NCBI GenBank assembly: GCA_016288855.1
Contig: JAEELJ010000051.1
Location: 91,593 to 155,592 of the forward strand
Origin: Acholeplasmatales bacterium
GTDB lineage: Bacteria; Bacillota_I; Bacilli_A; Acholeplasmatales; Anaeroplasmataceae
DNA: 64,000 bases
Direction: 5' to 3'
In this document: positions 60,108-64,000 of the stretch, in pieces
Layout: every line of letters begins with the position of its first letter
Position numbering within the stretch: the stretch's first letter is position 1
Program-made: the position numbers and the translations under genes
Notes under the pieces: generated by a model
What the model saw: only the letters and a program-made list of their open reading frames with translations
Told to the model about the DNA's origin: nothing
The model's database searches: none

Positions 60108-60941
60108 TTATATAATTAATAATAAAGCCATTAAGTTATTTAACATATGTGCAACAATAGATGCATAAATATTTTCTTTATTTATGTGATAAATAAAAGT
60201 TAACATACCTCCACATAATAAATATGGAATCAATTGTAATATCCATTCTGATGACATGTTAGTTGATAGCATATGTGGTAATGCAAATAATAATGAGCAT
60301 CCTATATATGCGATAGGCAAGCTAAATCTTTTTAAGAATGTAAATGCAATCTTTCTATAAAATAATTCTTCTACTATTGGTGCAAGAAAAACTGTAGATA
60401 TAACCATTAAAAATCCAACATTAGATCTTATAATTAAAACAATTAAATTTTGGTTATTTGATGACTTAGTAAATAAGCTAAATAATTTATCTATTCCTAA
60501 AGCAATTCCTGCAAAAAGAATACCGCAACCTAGAATAATTAAAATTCTTTTTATTACTTCTTTACGATTACCTTCAAATATCTTCTTAAAATCCTTAAAT
60601 AAGAATTTTCTTAATACAATTATCATTCCTACTAAAGTAATAAAATAAGCTAAAAAATTAGCCCATGCAGTTGATAATAATGCTGCATTCCTAACTCCTT
60701 CTGAATATGTATTATAATCCACTCCAGTTGATGCTTTTATAACCTCATTAGAATCAACATTAAAATATCCAGATAAAGCATAAACAAATATGTATTGTAA
60801 TATTAAACCACCAATAAAAAATAATATTATAAATGTTAATGTTCCAAATACTAAAGTTGTATTTTCACTATTATCCTTCTTTTCTGGTATATATGTAGGT
60901 TTATTGTTATTTTCAATATTATTAATATCTTTATCCTGCAT
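60108..60941 (-). CDS. CPBP-family intramembrane metalloprotease
   Basis: A 277-residue multi-pass membrane protein of the CPBP (CaaX protease and bacteriocin-processing, Abi) family. After a charged 28-residue N-terminus come about eight helices. The motif APIVEELFYRKIAF (EExxxR) near residue 195 and the later FALPHML with a metal-binding His are the catalytic signatures. A third motif with NLMALL follows. Physiological targets are unknown. First gene of the unit leading to glmU-glmM; AAGGAG precedes the ATG. Confidence 0.88.
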   Translation of the reverse strand: MQDKDINNIENNNKPTYIPEKKDNSENTTLVFGTLTFIILFFIGGLILQYIFVYALSGYFNVDSNEVIKASTGVDYNTYSEGVRNAALLSTAWANFLAYFITLVGMIIVLRKFLFKDFKKIFEGNRKEVIKRILIILGCGILFAGIALGIDKLFSLFTKSSNNQNLIVLIIRSNVGFLMVISTVFLAPIVEELFYRKIAFTFLKRFSLPIAYIGCSLLFALPHMLSTNMSSEWILQLIPYLLCGGMLTFIYHINKENIYASIVAHMLNNLMALLLII

Positions 60942-60970
60942 ATTATAAACTCCTTAATAAATTCTTAAAT

Positions 60971-60999
60971 ATTATAGCATTTTTATAATATATTATAAA
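60971..60999 (-). promoter_or_regulatory. Promoter of the CPBP-glmU-glmM operon
   Basis: A perfect TATAAT (60971-60976) with a weak TTTATA -35 (60994-60999) at 17 bases on the minus strand. Confidence 0.5.
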
Positions 61000-61019
61000 T
61001 ACTTTTTAATATAAGAAAA

Positions 61020-61046
61020 AAGGATGAAATATGAAATTTCATCCTT
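61020..61046 (-). terminator. Terminator after the LemA-like gene
   Basis: Minus-strand hairpin with perfect 11-base arms AAGGATGAAAT/ATTTCATCCTT followed by TTTTC, 8 bases after the lemA-like stop. Confidence 0.9.
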
Positions 61047-61053
61047 AAGTATC

Positions 61054-61731
61054 CTAGAAGAATACGTCTTGAGCCTTTTCTTTTGTTTCTTTTGATGCAA
61101 TGAATGGAATACGTGTTGTATAGTGATTCTTTGCAGCAACAATCATCTTTGTAGGCCATACTTGGATTTCTCTATTCCAAGTTAATACTGCATCATTATA
61201 AGATTCTCTTGCAGCAGTAATTTCCTTCTGTAAGTAAGAGTTTTGTTGAATAGCATCAGCAATTTCTTGATGGCTCTTTAAATCTGGATAATTTTCAATA
61301 GCAACATTTAATCTGTTGTTGATTGTATCAGCTTGAGCATCTAATTGAACTCTTTCAGAATCTGATAAACCTGATGTAATAGGCTTGCCTGATCTAGCTT
61401 GAGCAATTGCAGTATAAGTTTCACTATCTAGCTTAACAGCCTTTTCAATAAGCTTAGCTAAATTAGAAAGAATTACAACTCTTTGTTCAAGATAGTTGTC
61501 AATTTGAGAAGCTTGATGTTGAATCTTTTGCTCTAATTGACGTAAGTAAGTACCCGCATTAATCTTCTTAATTAAGAATACTAAGCCTGGAATAATTCCT
61601 AATATCCAAAGGATAACTTCGAATATAGTAGAACCAACTCCTACCTTAACTTCAATTTGCTTTGCAATGACGTTAACGTCTTTTCCTTCTTCTCTTACTG
61701 GACCAGTTTCTTCATCTAACATGTTTGGCAT
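61054..61731 (-). CDS. LemA family protein
   Basis: A 225-residue LemA-type protein. One membrane helix (about residues 33-56) is followed by the coiled helical LemA domain: LEQKIQHQASQIDNYLEQRVVILSNL parallels the usual RVEEAWSQIDVQLKRR segment, and the late RESYNDAVLTWNREIQVWP is diagnostic. Compared with standard LemA it has a 30-residue acidic N-terminal cytoplasmic extension and ends in AQDVFF. Function is unknown in bacteria; LemA is usually found with membrane metalloproteases or TPM-domain proteins. Here it follows the 648-residue membrane protein by 65 bases. Confidence 0.85.
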   Translation of the reverse strand: MPNMLDEETGPVREEGKDVNVIAKQIEVKVGVGSTIFEVILWILGIIPGLVFLIKKINAGTYLRQLEQKIQHQASQIDNYLEQRVVILSNLAKLIEKAVKLDSETYTAIAQARSGKPITSGLSDSERVQLDAQADTINNRLNVAIENYPDLKSHQEIADAIQQNSYLQKEITAARESYNDAVLTWNREIQVWPTKMIVAAKNHYTTRIPFIASKETKEKAQDVFF

Positions 61732-61796
61732 TTTTTCTTTCTCCTTTACTATTTCAATATATTATTCGAATTAGCTTTTGCTAATTAGAACCTAAA

Positions 61797-63743
61797 TTAT
61801 TTTTGGATGTTTCCATCTGTTTGATTTTGAGCTTCTTTTATAGCATCTTGTACTTCTTCAATTTCTTCTTTTATACCCTTAGTTAAAGAATCTCTTATAA
61901 CTTCAGCAACATTGCCTTCCTTAAATACATTATTAACGCTAGATAAATCACCACTTGTGATATCATGAGCTAATAACACACCAAATAATCCTCTTTCATA
62001 ACGATATTGAGAAGATAATGCTAATCCTGCTAAAACAGTCTTAAACGCATCATTTTGTTGTTGTGTAATATAATCTGCTCTAGTGGAATTCTTCTTTTCG
62101 ATAGCCATATAAGTTTCCTTTTGAACTGGAATATATTCAATCCATTCAACTGGAACATTATGCATTCTACCATCTCCACCACGCATAGGTACTAATTCAA
62201 CACGTGTAATACCTGTGAATGAGTGAGCTGTTAATCTTACCTTATCTGCATTACCAATCTTACCTACATGATCTGCCTTAATAATTGCATCTGTAATTGA
62301 TGAAGGTTCAAGTAAATCCTTCTTATTAAACTTATTTGCAATTACTTCATCTTCATATGTAGACATATTTGGACGGTATTCATTATTATAAATATACTCA
62401 CGAGTCTTAGTCTGTTGATATAGAGGTACAGATAAAACAGGTGCTAATTCAAAGAAGAAATTCTTGAAATAATTATCATTATATGAAATAAAGAATTCTC
62501 TTACAGCATCATATTCGTATCCAACAAATGTATCTGGATCTGCACGATAATCAAATGATTGTGAGTGATTTGTCTGAATGAAATTTAACATTTTTGACTT
62601 ATCAAAATAGAAATCATCACCAAATGGTTCTTTTTCTTTAATTAAGCTTAATAAATTCTTTTGAGCTAATGGAGTAAACATCATACGATATTCTAATTCA
62701 TTATCTCTATCTGTTCCACCAAATAATACTTCGAATTCATCATTACCGAATCTAGTATAATCTTCGCCCTTCTTAAGTGCCTTTCTAGCTTTATCATCTA
62801 ATTCCTTAGCACCCTTAGTTACCATCTTATTAATCTTCTTCTCATCAAGACCAGTTGCTCCAGATGGACTTCTTGAAAATGATAGTTTAGGACAAGCTTC
62901 ATTACCATATACTAAATATGTTGTATAGTTGTATGAAGGTGCAGGTTTATAAACGTGAGCAACTAAAGTTTGAGTATGGTGCTGAGTATGAGTACCATTT
63001 TTATCTGTATAAGTAGTTGTCCAATGAATTGTTAATGTACCAGTATATTCATGATTATACCAGCTTTGACGATAATCTCTACATAATAAGAATGGATTTC
63101 CAAGCATTTCACCTGATTGTACTAATACACAAGATGAATGAGGATTAGTATTATCATCTAGGCCAAATTTATCATGTAAATAAACATACTTATCACCATC
63201 AAAATGCTTATCCATTTTGATTAGGTCAGTATCCATATTCATAATTTGTGCAGGAATATTCCAGTCAAATAATTTATTTAATGTAGCCATCTGAGCCCAA
63301 GCTTCAGCAAGTAATCTATCACGTTCTTTTTCTAATTTTGCAATTTCTTCTTTAAGTCTCTTTAAAGCACCATTAATTACTTTGGCAATAATAACAATAA
63401 ATCCGACTGCTAAGCCTACGCAACCAACACAGGCAAGAATACCTGCCCATAATGGTAGAGTTTCATTTACTCCTAATAAAACAAATATTGCACCAGCAAT
63501 AAATGAAATAACTGTTAAAATAATTAAAAATGTTTTTAATCCCTTTTTCCCAGCTAATTTACCATTTAAACTCTCTAATTGCTTTAATACTTCACGATAT
63601 TGTTTTACAGTTTGTCTATTTCCCTCAATATCAGTATTAGCTTTTTTTACTAAATCATCAAAATACTTAATAGTATTTTCATGATGCTTATCCTTATAGA
63701 TGTGTTGATAAGCACTTCTTGGTTCTAAAAGATCAGTATCCAT
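61797..63743 (-). CDS. Large membrane protein of unknown function, LemA-linked
   Basis: A 648-residue protein that I cannot place in a family. Residues 25-60 and 123-150 are coiled-coil-like, flanking two membrane helices (about 71-90 and 98-121). The long remainder (160-648) appears to be a soluble domain with many aromatic residues, a central TLTIHWTTTYTDKNG beta region, and a helical, Gln/Glu-rich C-terminus. The topology suggests a helical hairpin in the membrane with both large parts on one side. Encoded directly upstream of the LemA-like gene and downstream of the rRNA operon. GGGAG precedes the ATG. Confidence 0.8.
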   Translation of the reverse strand: MDTDLLEPRSAYQHIYKDKHHENTIKYFDDLVKKANTDIEGNRQTVKQYREVLKQLESLNGKLAGKKGLKTFLIILTVISFIAGAIFVLLGVNETLPLWAGILACVGCVGLAVGFIVIIAKVINGALKRLKEEIAKLEKERDRLLAEAWAQMATLNKLFDWNIPAQIMNMDTDLIKMDKHFDGDKYVYLHDKFGLDDNTNPHSSCVLVQSGEMLGNPFLLCRDYRQSWYNHEYTGTLTIHWTTTYTDKNGTHTQHHTQTLVAHVYKPAPSYNYTTYLVYGNEACPKLSFSRSPSGATGLDEKKINKMVTKGAKELDDKARKALKKGEDYTRFGNDEFEVLFGGTDRDNELEYRMMFTPLAQKNLLSLIKEKEPFGDDFYFDKSKMLNFIQTNHSQSFDYRADPDTFVGYEYDAVREFFISYNDNYFKNFFFELAPVLSVPLYQQTKTREYIYNNEYRPNMSTYEDEVIANKFNKKDLLEPSSITDAIIKADHVGKIGNADKVRLTAHSFTGITRVELVPMRGGDGRMHNVPVEWIEYIPVQKETYMAIEKKNSTRADYITQQQNDAFKTVLAGLALSSQYRYERGLFGVLLAHDITSGDLSSVNNVFKEGNVAEVIRDSLTKGIKEEIEEVQDAIKEAQNQTDGNIQK

Positions 63744-63780
63744 TATTCTATAACTCCCATTCCAAATATTCTTAATTCAT

Positions 63781-63809
63781 ATTATATAACAAAAATTATA
63801 CTTTTGTAC
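63781..63809 (-). promoter_or_regulatory. Possible promoter of the 648-residue protein gene
   Basis: TATAAT at 63781-63786 on the minus strand, with a poor -35 (GTACAA, 63804-63809) at 17 bases, between the rRNA terminator and the start codon. Confidence 0.4.
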
Positions 63810-63835
63810 ATATTATTTTAATAAAAAAATAAAAA

Positions 63836-63854
63836 AAGACTCATTAAGAGTCTT
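63836..63854 (-). terminator. rRNA operon terminator
   Basis: Minus-strand hairpin AAGACTC-TTAAT-GAGTCTT followed by T residues, about 25 bases after the 5S rRNA. Confidence 0.88.
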
Positions 63855-63879
63855 AGATAACTATTATATCAAAGAGAGA

Positions 63880-63995
63880 GCCTGGCAACTACCTACTCTT
63901 GCACGTTCGAAGCGTACTACCATCGGCGTAAAAGTGCTTAACTTCTGTGTTCGGTATGGGAACAGGTGTGACCACTTTGCTATCGCCACCAGACC
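63880..63995 (-). rRNA. rrf: 5S ribosomal RNA
   Basis: About 116 bases. The minus strand begins GGTCTGGTGGCGATAGC and carries the conserved CCCATACCGAACACAGAAGT and GCCGATGGTAGT segments, ending GTTGCCAGGC, which pairs with the 5' end (GTCTGG with CCAGGC, one G-T pair). Ends are estimated from this terminal stem. The 23S and 16S genes should lie beyond the right edge. Confidence 0.97.
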
Positions 63996-64000
63996 TTTTC

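Overview
The window is a gene-dense, AT-rich (visibly about 70% A+T) bacterial chromosome segment. It reads as a low-GC Bacillota (Bacilli/Erysipelotrichia/Acholeplasma-like) genome. The ftsY-ylxM-ffh cluster, the two-gene U32 set, an RbgA-type GTPase, long-form HPF, CarD-like protein, QueH and a BspA-like leucine-rich protein all fit this. The genetic code is standard: TGA is used as a stop (for example at the end of rbgA, 9015) and a release factor 2 gene is present, so this is not a code-4 mycoplasma. GlmM and GlmU show that UDP-GlcNAc is made. Almost every gene is on the minus strand; only a HAD phosphatase (14325), a ParB-fold protein (25517) and a CarD-like regulator (55686) are on plus. 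I see no insertion sequence, prophage, CRISPR array or tRNA gene. No gene-free gap exceeds 300 bases.

Layout, as transcribed from right to left. The right end holds a 5S rRNA (end of an rRNA operon) followed by a 648-residue membrane protein and a LemA-like protein. Next is a CPBP protease / flavin reductase / HAD / glmU / glmM operon, ending at a bidirectional terminator shared with the convergent carD-like gene. A long overlapping operon follows: queH, metallophosphoesterase, rluA, a heterodimeric ABC exporter, an LRR protein and udk. Then come two riboswitch-controlled units side by side. A THF riboswitch precedes a FolT-type folate transporter that carries an unusual extra N-terminal domain. 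A SAM-clan riboswitch precedes priA, fmt, a degenerate HD-GYP-like membrane protein, a TSCPD protein and metK. After that lie hpf and secA, the latter with three C-terminal SEC-C zinc motifs.

The middle (30.5-35.6 kb) is a sugar-acid operon: KDPG aldolase, two KDG-kinase-like PfkB proteins, a YhcH protein, a TIM-barrel isomerase and a dehydrogenase. It sits behind a perfect consensus promoter with candidate operators. Further left are the UPF0210/ACT pair, an S41-protease lipoprotein interrupted by one in-frame stop, an Lrp/aminotransferase operon, prfB-recX, and a glgB-glgP-MutS-like operon. The left end holds a membrane protein followed by an FtsK lacking membrane helices, lepB, rbgA and rnhB; then topA; then the SRP operon ftsY-ylxM-ffh with the U32 pair and a YgjP-type metalloprotein.

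The strongest items for follow-up are the two adjacent one-carbon riboswitches with their expression platforms, and especially the compact P4-less SAM aptamer in front of priA. Also notable are the fused FolT protein, the LemA-linked membrane protein, the degenerate HD-GYP-like protein inside the SAM operon, the triplicated SEC-C tail of SecA and the nonsense-split lipoprotein. All functional calls come from reading motifs by eye; no database search was run.
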